Source: Sutcliffiella horikoshii
Lineage (GTDB): Bacteria > Bacillota > Bacilli > Bacillales > Bacillaceae_I
Length of the DNA stretch: 64,000 nt
Assembly: GCF_020524325.1 (NCBI RefSeq)
Contig: NZ_JAIVKY010000008.1
Location: forward strand, 62,001 to 126,000
Direction of reading: 5' to 3'
This document shows positions 1-7,931 of this stretch, in pieces. The notes under the pieces were generated by a model. That model did not search any database. It had not been told where the DNA came from and saw only the letters and a list, made by a program, of their open reading frames with translations. A program made the position numbers and the translations under genes. The number at the start of each line of letters is the position of its first letter. Position 1 is the stretch's first letter.

Positions 1-496
1 AGGGCTGCTTTCCAAACGTGTTCCTGCATTAGCTGCAAAAGTGGTGGTTATCTTCCACGTAATCACGTATTACATGCTTGTATGGGGAACCAATCATCTT
101 TTTGGATTCACAATCGATCTAAACTTTATTCATATTTATGCGATTCTATTCTTTGTGGAAGTTGGAATCATGTTGCTAATAGGTAACGTTAAACCATTGA
201 AAACACCTTATGTTTATAAAAAGAATGCACAAGTGGAGCTTGCTCCATGGAAGTACTCTTTATTAACCACAGTAATTCTATTAACACTTGTAGTGATGAC
301 ATATGTTGTCTTCTCTCCTGTCGGTTTAGCGTATGAGTCAGCAATTATTTCACCGTATTTCTGGCCTTTAATGGGCGGTGTGCTCTTGGTGTCAATTGTA
401 ATGAGTTATTTGTCCATGAAAGTTTGGTATAAGAAATATGAAAACTATCTTGATAAGAAACAAGAAGAGCTTATCAATGAAAAAAAATCAGCGTAA
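1..496 (+). CDS. Sodium:solute symporter (SLC5 type), C-terminal part
   Basis: Open from the left edge in frame 2; the real start lies outside the window. The visible 164 residues hold four to five hydrophobic segments and end in a charged tail rich in Lys and Glu, as in the last membrane helices of bacterial SLC5 sodium/sugar symporters. The stop is 12 bases before the sulfoquinovosidase gene, so the two are almost certainly cotranscribed. By context it probably imports sulfoquinovose or its glycosides by sodium symport; the substrate is inferred. No binding residues can be judged from this fragment. Confidence 0.75.
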   Translation, partial: GLLSKRVPALAAKVVVIFHVITYYMLVWGTNHLFGFTIDLNFIHIYAILFFVEVGIMLLIGNVKPLKTPYVYKKNAQVELAPWKYSLLTTVILLTLVVMTYVVFSPVGLAYESAIISPYFWPLMGGVLLVSIVMSYLSMKVWYKKYENYLDKKQEELINEKKSA

Positions 497-508
497 GGGG
501 GATATCCC

Positions 509-2548
509 ATGGCAGTTTTCACTGAAAATGAAATGATGCAAGTAGTGACGGAGAATAATAATTTTACTGTTACGTGGAAAGGGGAGGAAATTCTTCATCA
601 CTCACCTGACACTCCCTTCCTTTTTGTGGGAAAAGGACAAGAAAATGTTAAGATGTTTCGCGGTAATTTTGATATTAAAGATTATGTAACGGAGCGCCTT
701 GCCCTTCCGTTTATCCAAGTAAGAAACGAAAGCGAGTTTATTGAAATAGATTTTGCAAGTTACCCGAATGGTCCGTCTGTTGTAACCGTTCAGTTGGTGC
801 AAAAAGAAAATGAAGTAAAGCTTGTTTTTGTAAAAGCGACGGAGAATATCAATCGTTTTTGGCTTCGCCTTCAGGCAAATAAAGAGGAGAAAGTATACGG
901 TTGTGGAGAACAACTCACTCACTTCAATATGAGAGGGAAGAACTTCCCTCTATGGACCTCAGAACCCGGAGTTGGGAGAAATAAGAGCACCTATGTAACG
1001 TGGCAATCAGATGTTACTGGAATGGCTGGCGGAGATTATTATCATACAAATTATCCTCAACCTACCTTTGTATCAAGTAGAAAATATTATTGCCATGTAG
1101 AAACGACAGCTTATGCGGATTTTGATTTTAGAAATGACTCTTTTCATGAGCTTCAAATTTGGGAGATGCCAAAAGAAGTGGTGCTAGAAGGGGCAAATGA
1201 CTTTTTAGGATTGCTTGAGAAAATCACGGATCGCTTTGGACGTCAGCCGGAATTACCTGAATGGACCTATAACGGAATATGGCTAGGAATTCAGGGTGGT
1301 ACGGATGTAGTCGAGGAAAAACTAGAGAAGGCCCTTGCTAAAGGAGTTAAAGTAGGCGGTGTCTGGTGTCAGGATTGGCAAGGTATCCGTATGACTTCCT
1401 TTGGAAAGCGTCTAATGTGGAATTGGCAGTGGAATCCTGATGTGTATCCAAACTTGGATACAAAGATCCACGAATGGAAAGAAAAAGGAATACGTTTCCT
1501 CGGGTATATCAATCCATATGTGGCAGAGGAAGGGAATTTATTTGCGACAGCCAAGGAAAGAGGATATTTAGCATTGAATAACGTGAATGAAGTCTATTTA
1601 GTAGACTTTGGAGAGTTCTATTGCGGAGTAGTTGACTTTACAAACCCGCAAGCGACTGAATGGTATAAAACGGTCATTCAAGATAATCTGATTGGCTTTG
1701 GATTAGACGGATGGATGGCAGACTTCGGTGAGTATCTTCCTACAGATGTGAAGTTGCACAGTGGAGAAGATCCAATGAAAATGCATAATGCATGGCCGAC
1801 CATGTGGGCGAAAGTCAATTATGAAGCAGTTGAAGAAGCAGGTAAATTAGGAGAAGTCGTCTACTTCATGAGAGCAGGTTATACAGGTATACAAAAATAC
1901 AATACATTGCTATGGGGCGGGGACCAGAGTGTTGATTTTACCTTGGACGATGGTTTAGCATCGGTCATTCCTGCAGCACTTTCAGCAGGGATGCTTGGTA
2001 ACGGATTGCATCACAGTGATATCGGCGGATACACCAGCTTGTTTGGCAACAAGAGAAATGAAGAGTTGTTGTTGCGTTGGACAGAACTTGGCGCTTTCAC
2101 ACCGGTTATGCGTTCTCATGAAGGTAATAGACCGTACGACTGTTTCCAATTTGACGATACAGACAGGTCTCTTGAACAGTTGGCAAAAATGACTACCGTT
2201 TATACAACGTTGGCTCCATATACAAAAAGCCTAGTGAAACAAAATGCAGAAAAAGGTACACCAGTGCAAAGACCTCTGTTCATGCATTATGAAAATGATG
2301 AAGCAACTTATGACATTCAATATCAATATTTATATGGAAAAGACCTCCTTGTAGCACCTGTTTATAATGAAGGCGCTACAACGTGGGATGTATACCTGCC
2401 TGAAGATGAATGGGTCCATGTTTGGAGTGGAAAAGAGTATGCAGGAGGGAACATTACTGTGGAAGCCCCAATTGGTGATCCACCTGTTTTCTACCGTAAA
2501 AACTCAGAGTGGGCAGATCTATTTGGTAAATTAAAAGAAATAAAATAA
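509..2548 (+). CDS. yihQ: Sulfoquinovosidase, GH31 family (YihQ type)
   Basis: Hydrolyses alpha-glycosides of sulfoquinovose (for example sulfoquinovosyl glycerol from plant sulfolipid) to free sulfoquinovose, presumably in the cytoplasm as there is no signal peptide. The 679-residue protein matches E. coli YihQ along its whole length as I recall it, and the functional residues fall at the same numbers: nucleophile Asp405 (MADFGEYLP), acid/base Asp472 (GGDQ), and sulfonate-binding Gln288, Arg301, Trp304 and Tyr508. This set separates sulfoquinovosidases from ordinary GH31 alpha-glucosidases. RBS is AAGGGGGA before ATG. A hairpin follows the gene. Confidence 0.95.
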   Translation: MAVFTENEMMQVVTENNNFTVTWKGEEILHHSPDTPFLFVGKGQENVKMFRGNFDIKDYVTERLALPFIQVRNESEFIEIDFASYPNGPSVVTVQLVQKENEVKLVFVKATENINRFWLRLQANKEEKVYGCGEQLTHFNMRGKNFPLWTSEPGVGRNKSTYVTWQSDVTGMAGGDYYHTNYPQPTFVSSRKYYCHVETTAYADFDFRNDSFHELQIWEMPKEVVLEGANDFLGLLEKITDRFGRQPELPEWTYNGIWLGIQGGTDVVEEKLEKALAKGVKVGGVWCQDWQGIRMTSFGKRLMWNWQWNPDVYPNLDTKIHEWKEKGIRFLGYINPYVAEEGNLFATAKERGYLALNNVNEVYLVDFGEFYCGVVDFTNPQATEWYKTVIQDNLIGFGLDGWMADFGEYLPTDVKLHSGEDPMKMHNAWPTMWAKVNYEAVEEAGKLGEVVYFMRAGYTGIQKYNTLLWGGDQSVDFTLDDGLASVIPAALSAGMLGNGLHHSDIGGYTSLFGNKRNEELLLRWTELGAFTPVMRSHEGNRPYDCFQFDDTDRSLEQLAKMTTVYTTLAPYTKSLVKQNAEKGTPVQRPLFMHYENDEATYDIQYQYLYGKDLLVAPVYNEGATTWDVYLPEDEWVHVWSGKEYAGGNITVEAPIGDPPVFYRKNSEWADLFGKLKEIK

Positions 2549-2555
2549 TAGAAAT

Positions 2556-2589
2556 AGGGACTGATTATTCAATAGAACAGTCCCTTTCT
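2556..2589 (+). terminator. Terminator after sulfoquinovosidase
   Basis: AGGGACTG and CAGTCCCT form an 8-bp stem followed by a short T tract. It separates yihQ from the isomerase gene, which has its own promoter just downstream. Confidence 0.7.
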
Positions 2590-2611
2590 GTTAAAAACAA
2601 AGGTTATGATA

Positions 2612-2642
2612 TTTACAAAAAGGTAGTAACCTATGTTATACT
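2612..2642 (+). promoter_or_regulatory. Promoter with GntR-type operator GGTAGTAAC
   Basis: TTTACA (-35 like) and the extended -10 TGTTATACT lie upstream of the isomerase gene with a 19-bp spacer. The motif GGTAGTAACC (2622-2631) sits inside the spacer, where a bound repressor would block RNA polymerase. The same motif occurs twice before the ABC importer and, as GGTAGTGAC, before the second GntR gene. Assignment to the local GntR proteins is inference. Confidence 0.6.
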
Positions 2643-2672
2643 CAATGTAAGCCTATTCATAAAGGGGAACTA

Positions 2673-4019
2673 ATGATGCTAAATAACAATATTTTATATG
2701 TACCTATCGGAAGAAAAACATTTGATTTAGAAGCAGGGGAAGCCTATCGTCTTCAGAGCTCTGAATGGTTACATGCAACCTGTGCAAAGGTAATCGAGCC
2801 AAATGGTATCTTAACATCTGTAGAAGAATTAGAAGATTTCTTGAAAGAAGCAAAACATGAAAAAATTGATACAATCCTTTATCAAAGTGTCACATTTGCT
2901 GATGGCGAGTTCATGGTGGAGATCTTAAAGCATAGAACAGAGCCTGTTATTGTATGGTCTGTTAGAGAACCAAGTGTTGGGGGACGGTTACGTTTAAACT
3001 CCTTAACGGGAGGTAACAGCACAAGTAATGTTTTACGAAACCATAACCACACATTTGCTTTTGTTTTCGGAAATCCAGATGAACAAAAACTTCAGGATAA
3101 ATTAACAAAACAATTAAAAGTAAGTAGAGTCCTTGCGCAATTAAATGAGTTGACCATTGGGGTAGTGGGAGAGCACCCTCCAGGATTCTTTTTCTCAGAT
3201 ACAAACGAACAAGAACTAAAAGAAGCACTCGGCGTGAACTTATATAAAATGGATTTGCAAAAAGCATTCAAAGAATGTGTAGAGCTTCCAAAAGAGGAAT
3301 GGCTGCCTGCGATTGAAAGGGCAGAACAGCAAGTAATCGGCTTAAATCGATCCGATGAAACAGTGACGAAATTCGCGCAATTCTCGACTTATGTCAAAAA
3401 GCATATTGAAGCACACGACATACAGGCTATTGCGGTTAGATGCTGGCCAGACTTCTTCAACGACTTAGGGGCTGCAGCTTGTTCCACCCTATCTCAATTT
3501 ACAGAAGACGGCGTCGTTTCATCCTGTGAGTCAGATATCCACGGCTCTGTATCCATGTTTGTATTACAACAATTGAGTGGTGGAAAAGCACCGTATCTTG
3601 GCGATCTTGTTCATGTAAATGAAGAAAACAATTCTGTTGTGTTCTGGCATTGTGGTGCAGGAGCGTATTCCTTAGCAAGAGAAGAGACGGGTGCAACAGC
3701 AGGTGTTCATCCTAACAGAAAACTTGGATTCACAATGGACTTTGGACTAAAGGCTGGTGGTGTCACCATCTTCCGAGTGAGTCATACACCAGAAGGGTAT
3801 CGCTTACTGATCATGAAAGGAGAAGCGCTTGACTCTCCGCAGCACTTCCAAGGTACTTCTGTTGAAGTTGCCTTGCAAAAAGATGTGACAGAAACTCTTT
3901 ATGAGGTTATGAATGAAGGGTTTGAGCCGCATTTTGCCTTAGTATACGATGACGTAGTGGAAGAACTAGTTGAACTTGGTAGAATGCTAGGAATTAAAAC
4001 AGAGATTTATGGCTCTTAA
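2673..4019 (+). CDS. Sugar isomerase of the fucose/arabinose isomerase fold, probable sulfoquinovose isomerase
   Basis: Probably converts sulfoquinovose to 6-deoxy-6-sulfofructose, the step after YihQ. The 448-residue sequence has the FucI/AraA-type layout with a C-terminal catalytic half; CESDIHGS (Glu286, Asp288) fits the manganese-binding Glu and Asp of that family. As I recall, the Firmicutes sulfo-transaldolase pathway uses an isomerase of this fold rather than YihS, which fits the place between yihQ and an aldehyde dehydrogenase. Two adjacent ATGs follow the AAAGGGG site; the second (2676) has slightly better spacing. The exact substrate is inferred from context. Confidence 0.75.
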   Translation: MMLNNNILYVPIGRKTFDLEAGEAYRLQSSEWLHATCAKVIEPNGILTSVEELEDFLKEAKHEKIDTILYQSVTFADGEFMVEILKHRTEPVIVWSVREPSVGGRLRLNSLTGGNSTSNVLRNHNHTFAFVFGNPDEQKLQDKLTKQLKVSRVLAQLNELTIGVVGEHPPGFFFSDTNEQELKEALGVNLYKMDLQKAFKECVELPKEEWLPAIERAEQQVIGLNRSDETVTKFAQFSTYVKKHIEAHDIQAIAVRCWPDFFNDLGAAACSTLSQFTEDGVVSSCESDIHGSVSMFVLQQLSGGKAPYLGDLVHVNEENNSVVFWHCGAGAYSLAREETGATAGVHPNRKLGFTMDFGLKAGGVTIFRVSHTPEGYRLLIMKGEALDSPQHFQGTSVEVALQKDVTETLYEVMNEGFEPHFALVYDDVVEELVELGRMLGIKTEIYGS

Positions 4020-4062
4020 TAAGAGTCTGCTTGTCTAAGGGGACAACAAAGGGGTTTTTTAT

Positions 4063-4785
4063 ATGCACCAACAAAGCAACAAACAAATAGCGCTCTATCT
4101 TCAAATAAAGGAAACACTTATCCAGCGAATTCAGGAGAAGATATGGCTGCCCAATAAATTAATACCAACCGAACAAGAGTTGATGAAAGAGTTTGAGGTT
4201 AGTAGAACAACCATCAGACAGGCAATAAGCATGATGGTTCAAGATGGATTGTTGGAGAGGCAGCAAGGACGGGGTACAATTGTTAAATCACAACAGCTTG
4301 TGGGGAGTTTAGGAAGATTAAAAGGATTTGCAGAAGAAGTGTTAGAGCGTGGATTAACACCGTATTCCCAACTAATAAGAGCTGAATTCTCCACCGACTT
4401 ATATCACGAAAAAGCAATGCTCCAAACGGATGATGTATCCATCTTAGTGATTGAACGAATTCGGTTTGCAGATAACTTGCCCATTGCCTATGAAAGAAGC
4501 TGCTGGCCTAAATCAATCGGCGAGAAGCTGATGAAAGAAGAGCTCAATCAAGCAAACTTTTATCAAATTCTCGAGCAAAACGGTATCGCCTTAAGAAAAG
4601 CCAATGAAAAAATCTCTGCCATGAATGCTACGATGCATGAAGCGGATTTGCTCGGGATCAGGGCAGGGGAAGCGTTAATTGAGATGACAAGATTAAGTTA
4701 TGGAATTGACGATAAACCAATCGAGTATACTAGAACAAAATTTCGAAGTGATCAATACCACTACAATGTGGAATTAACAAGATGA
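4063..4785 (+). CDS. GntR/HutC-family transcriptional regulator (first copy)
   Basis: A 240-residue regulator with an N-terminal winged helix (about residues 10-75; core VSRTTIRQAI) and a C-terminal UTRA ligand-binding domain (about 95-235). It follows the isomerase by 43 bases and precedes the aldehyde dehydrogenase by 16, so it is part of the catabolic operon. It is closely similar to the second regulator at the end of the ABC importer operon. The ligand is probably sulfoquinovose or a phosphate or sulfo-sugar intermediate (inference). RBS AAAGGGG lies 9 bases before ATG. Confidence 0.85.
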   Translation: MHQQSNKQIALYLQIKETLIQRIQEKIWLPNKLIPTEQELMKEFEVSRTTIRQAISMMVQDGLLERQQGRGTIVKSQQLVGSLGRLKGFAEEVLERGLTPYSQLIRAEFSTDLYHEKAMLQTDDVSILVIERIRFADNLPIAYERSCWPKSIGEKLMKEELNQANFYQILEQNGIALRKANEKISAMNATMHEADLLGIRAGEALIEMTRLSYGIDDKPIEYTRTKFRSDQYHYNVELTR

Positions 4786-4801
4786 TAAAGGGGCTGTAAC
4801 A

Positions 4802-6232
4802 ATGACAACAACAACTATCTCTACACACGGACTATATATCAATGGACAAACAGTAGAAACGAAAGAAACCATGGCAGTAACAAGCAAGTACACACAAGAA
4901 GCGGCATACCATGTTGCCGTTGCGGAACAAGCTCACGTGAAAGAAGCAGTACAAGTGGCAAAAGATTCTTTAAAAGAAGATTTTACGCCGTACCAACGCT
5001 ACCAAGTATTACTTAAAGCGGCACAGCTGTTATTAGCCAAAAAAGAGGAGTTTGCTAAAGTATTGGCAACAGAGGTTGGAAAGCCAATCAGAGAGTCAAG
5101 AGGAGAAGTAGAGCGTGCAGCTCAAACGCTTGAAATTTCTGCAGAAGAAGCAAAAAGAATTCATGGGGAAGGTGTACCGGTGGAAGCTGCACCAGGATCT
5201 GAAAACCGCATGGCATTCACATTGAAAGTGCCAGTGGGAGTGATTGCAGCGATTACACCATTCAACGTGCCACTTAATCTTGTTTGCCATAAAATCGGTC
5301 CAGCATTAGCAGCAGGAAACAGTGTAGTGTTAAAACCTGCAGAAGTAACACCTGTATGCGCGTATATGTTAGCTGAAGTACTTACAGAAGCTGGTTTACC
5401 TAAAGGGCGTTTACACGTTATAACTGGAGACGGTCCAAGCATTGGGGACTGGTTGCTAGAAAATGAAGATGTTAATATGTTCACCTTTACGGGAAGTCCT
5501 CGAGTTGGGGAACTTATCCGTCAAAAAGCTGGTCTTCGAAAAGTAGCATTGGAACTTGGAAACAATTCCGCAACAGTGGTTCACTCAGATGCAGACTTAG
5601 AACTTGCTTCTTCCATGGTAGCTCAGAAGAGTTTCAATAATGCAGGTCAAGTATGTATCTCTGTACAACGTGTGTATGTACACGAGGATGTATATGAAAC
5701 ATTTGTCCAACAGCTTAAAGAGAAGACAGAAAAATTTGTTGTGGGTAATCCATTGGAAGAAACAACTGATATCGGCCCGATGATCCGATTAAGTGAAGCA
5801 GAGCGTGTGGAGGCTTGGGTCAATGAAGCGGTGGAACAAGGAGCAACGGTTGTAACAGGCGCTAAACGTGATGGAGCTTTCTATTATCCTACTATTCTTA
5901 CGGATGTGCATGATGATATGAAAGTTTGCCGTCAGGAATTGTTTGGTCCAGTCGTTTCTGTTGCACCTTATAAAGAAAAAGATGAGGTCATTGCGAAAGT
6001 GAATGATTCTGATTATGGATTACAGGCTGGGTTGTTTACGAAGGATTTAGGGTTTGCAATGAAGGCTGCCAAAGAAATTGAAGTGGGTGGCTTGATTGTG
6101 AATGATGCTTCTGCATATAGAGTGGATAGTATGCCATATGGTGGCGTGAAGAGAAGCGGTACCGGGAAAGAAGGCCCTAGATATGCGATTGAGGAAATGA
6201 CAGAAGAAAGAATCGTTGTGTTTAATTTATAA
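4802..6232 (+). CDS. NAD(P)-dependent aldehyde dehydrogenase, probable sulfolactaldehyde dehydrogenase
   Basis: A 476-residue ALDH with catalytic Cys285 (FNNAGQVC), general base Glu251 (ALELGNN) and Asn155 in TPFNVP. In sulfoglycolysis the C3 fragment 3-sulfolactaldehyde is oxidised to sulfolactate by such an enzyme, and its place in the yihQ-isomerase-regulator cluster makes that the best assignment. Succinate semialdehyde or lactaldehyde dehydrogenase activity cannot be excluded from sequence. ELGNN replaces the more common ELGGK after the catalytic Glu. Start ATG follows AAAGGGG. The gene ends just before a repeat remnant and a terminator. Confidence 0.8.
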   Translation: MTTTTISTHGLYINGQTVETKETMAVTSKYTQEAAYHVAVAEQAHVKEAVQVAKDSLKEDFTPYQRYQVLLKAAQLLLAKKEEFAKVLATEVGKPIRESRGEVERAAQTLEISAEEAKRIHGEGVPVEAAPGSENRMAFTLKVPVGVIAAITPFNVPLNLVCHKIGPALAAGNSVVLKPAEVTPVCAYMLAEVLTEAGLPKGRLHVITGDGPSIGDWLLENEDVNMFTFTGSPRVGELIRQKAGLRKVALELGNNSATVVHSDADLELASSMVAQKSFNNAGQVCISVQRVYVHEDVYETFVQQLKEKTEKFVVGNPLEETTDIGPMIRLSEAERVEAWVNEAVEQGATVVTGAKRDGAFYYPTILTDVHDDMKVCRQELFGPVVSVAPYKEKDEVIAKVNDSDYGLQAGLFTKDLGFAMKAAKEIEVGGLIVNDASAYRVDSMPYGGVKRSGTGKEGPRYAIEEMTEERIVVFNL

Positions 6233-6246
6233 ATTTGGTTAACGCC

Positions 6247-6266
6247 GCTGTTGATTTCCAATCAAC
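6247..6266. repeat. Minimal remnant of the dispersed palindromic element
   Basis: GCTGTTGATTTCC followed directly by AATCAAC: the conserved left and right ends of the 130-190 bp element found elsewhere in this window, joined with the middle missing. Confidence 0.55.
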
Positions 6267-6290
6267 ACTAGTATGGTAAAGTAATAGGAT

Positions 6291-6333
6291 GGCCTGGCTC
6301 GGTTTGGTGGAGCCGGGGCTTTTCCATTTTTTT
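6291..6333 (+). terminator. Terminator between aldehyde dehydrogenase and AEC transporter
   Basis: GGCCTGGCTC pairs with GAGCCGGGGC and is followed by a T-rich run. An ATG at 6289 lies inside this hairpin, which argues against that start for the next gene. Confidence 0.75.
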
Positions 6334-6354
6334 AGAGGATTGAGGCGAAAAGGT

Positions 6355-7257
6355 TTGGCTTTTTTACAAGTACTACTACCTGTATTTATGATATTTGCCA
6401 TAGGGTTCATCGGACAGAAAACATTGGGATTTGATACCAAGACCCTATCAAAGATGGCCTTGTACTTGCTTTCACCTGTACTGGTATTTCGTACTTTTTA
6501 TACTAACGCATTTAGTAGTAATCATTTATATATTATTTTATATACGTTTCTTCTTTGTTTTGCATTGATTGCTTTAGTGTATTTGTTATCTTGGATTAAG
6601 AAATTCTCAAGGGCGGAAACTTGCGGGATGATTCTAGCGGCTAGTTTCATGAACAATGGAAATTACGGTACTCCTGTTGCATTATTGCTCTTTGGAGCGG
6701 CAGGGTTCGAGTATGCTATTGTGTTGATGGTCGTTCAATCATTGCTGATGGGTACAGTGGGGGTGTATTATGCTGCGAAAGGAAGTCCGGAAAATGCTGG
6801 CGTAAAAACCGCTTTAAGAGCAGTGGTGAAAATGCCTATCCTTTACGGAGCAATTGTTGGTTTGTCCTTTCAGTTTCTTTCCATTCCTGTTTCCTCTTCT
6901 ATCATGGAAGCAGTTAATCTTGTAGCAAATGCTACTGTTCCTGTGATTATGGTCATTTTGGGGATGCAGTTGGCTAAGATATCTATTCGAAATGCACCGA
7001 AGGAAAAATTAGCTTATGCTATTGGGATTAAATTATTTCTTTCTCCTTTAATTGCTTTTGGCTTAACTTTGTTGCTTCCTGTAGATCCGATGGTCAAGCA
7101 GTTGATGATTATTATGGCTGCGATGCCGACAGCAGCAAATACGACGATGTATGCATTGGAATTTAATACGGAGCCGGATTTTGTTTCAAGCAGTACGTTG
7201 ATTAGTACGTTGTTGACTATTGTTAGTTTACCTATTATGTTTTGGATTGTTTTATAG
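6355..7257 (+). CDS. AEC (auxin efflux carrier) family permease, possible sulfolactate exporter
   Basis: A 300-residue protein with about ten hydrophobic helices and the family pattern MNNGNYGTP in the middle. A TTG start at 6355 (MAFLQVLLP) is preferred: it has GAGGCG upstream and gives the usual AEC N-terminus, whereas the earlier in-frame ATG would translate a terminator hairpin. Family members move carboxylates and related anions. Next to a probable sulfolactaldehyde dehydrogenase, export of sulfolactate is a reasonable but unproven role. No strong promoter is visible between the hairpin and the start, so expression may depend on read-through. Confidence 0.75.
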   Translation: MAFLQVLLPVFMIFAIGFIGQKTLGFDTKTLSKMALYLLSPVLVFRTFYTNAFSSNHLYIILYTFLLCFALIALVYLLSWIKKFSRAETCGMILAASFMNNGNYGTPVALLLFGAAGFEYAIVLMVVQSLLMGTVGVYYAAKGSPENAGVKTALRAVVKMPILYGAIVGLSFQFLSIPVSSSIMEAVNLVANATVPVIMVILGMQLAKISIRNAPKEKLAYAIGIKLFLSPLIAFGLTLLLPVDPMVKQLMIIMAAMPTAANTTMYALEFNTEPDFVSSSTLISTLLTIVSLPIMFWIVL

Positions 7258-7290
7258 GGTCAGTTCCTTTTAGGGGAGCTGGCTTTTTAT
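7258..7290 (+). terminator. Terminator after AEC permease
   Basis: GTCAGTTCC and GGAGCTGGC pair (with G-T pairs) before TTTTTATT. Confidence 0.6.
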
Positions 7291-7326
7291 TGGTTACGAA
7301 ATTTTAAAATAATCGAATTGTGGAAT

Positions 7327-7640
7327 AGTCTTCATCGTCGTGATGAAAACCTGAGTGGCGAGGAAAAAGAAGGAAAGAAGTCCTCATCACCGTTATGAGG
7401 ACCTGAATGACGAGGAAAAAGGAGAAGAGAAGTCTTCAAGGCAGGTATGAAGACCTGAGTGACGAGAAAAAAGGAGAAGAGAAGTCTTCAAGGCAGGTAT
7501 GAAGACCTGAGTGACGAGAAAAAAGGAGAAGAGAAGTCCTCATGGTAGGTATGAAGACCTAGGTGACAAGGAAAAAGAAGGAGAGAAGTCCTCATCAGCT
7601 TTATGAAGACATGAATGACGAGGGAAATGGAATAGAGAGG
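7327..7640 (+). repeat. Tandem array of 52-bp units (six copies)
   Basis: Units begin at 7327, 7379, 7431, 7483, 7535 and 7587, exactly 52 bases apart, with a partial seventh at 7639. Each has an imperfect inverted repeat of the type GTCTTCAT..ATGAAGAC followed by a purine-rich stretch with GACGAG and AAAAAGGAG. There are no unique spacers, so it is not CRISPR. Related arrays lie near 22.5-23.1 kb and 45.7-46.0 kb. Confidence 0.9.
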
Positions 7641-7645
7641 TCCTC

Positions 7646-7704
7646 TCCTGTCCTTTCCCCTTCCTCCCGCAGGCGTCTGCGCGCCTTCCACTCCAATCAA
7701 CAGC
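7646..7704. repeat. Truncated dispersed palindromic element (right half)
   Basis: Matches the right half of the element seen complete at 42.2 and 56.6 kb (CTTCCTCCCGCAGGCGTC.. to CACTCCAATCAACAG). The left half is missing and the 52-bp array runs straight into it. Confidence 0.75.
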
Positions 7705-7776
7705 TAGAGATCACTTCAAATCAACAAGTCTTATAAAATATGAAAAATAAATTATGTGAATTTTGATAAATATTTA

Positions 7777-7834
7777 TTGAATTTACTGAAAAAAGAAAGT
7801 ATTATTTTAAATAGGAGTTATGAAAACGCTACCA
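7777..7834 (+). promoter_or_regulatory. SigmaA promoter and CcpA cre site of the ABC importer operon
   Basis: TTGAAT (7777-7782), 17-bp spacer, TATTAT (7800-7805). Just downstream, ATGAAAACGCTACCA (7820-7834) matches the cre consensus WTGNAANCGNWNNCW at every position. A CcpA complex here would stop initiation, giving glucose repression of the importer. Confidence 0.65.
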
Positions 7835-7876
7835 AATAACTTTCGCTTGGGTTAGAGGGGTTGCTTTGCTCTTAAA

Positions 7877-7910
7877 GGTAGTAACGTAAGTAGGTTAAGG
7901 TAGTAACGTT
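7877..7910 (+). promoter_or_regulatory. Two GntR-type operator repeats before the ABC importer
   Basis: GGTAGTAACGT at 7877-7887 and GGTAGTAACGTT at 7899-7910 are direct repeats 22 bases apart, about two helical turns, between the cre site and the ribosome binding site. The motif recurs at 2622 and 10958. Binding by one or both local GntR proteins is inferred. Confidence 0.6.
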
Positions 7911-7931
7911 ATAATGAAAGGGGGAAATGTT

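Noticed and set aside
5096-6440. Several open frames antisense to the aldehyde dehydrogenase gene
   Set aside because: They mirror codon structure of the real gene, lack ribosome binding sites and have low-complexity translations.
7910-7915. TATAAT as -10 of the ABC importer
   Set aside because: No -35 at the right distance and transcription would start inside the ribosome binding site; the promoter at 7777-7805 fits better.
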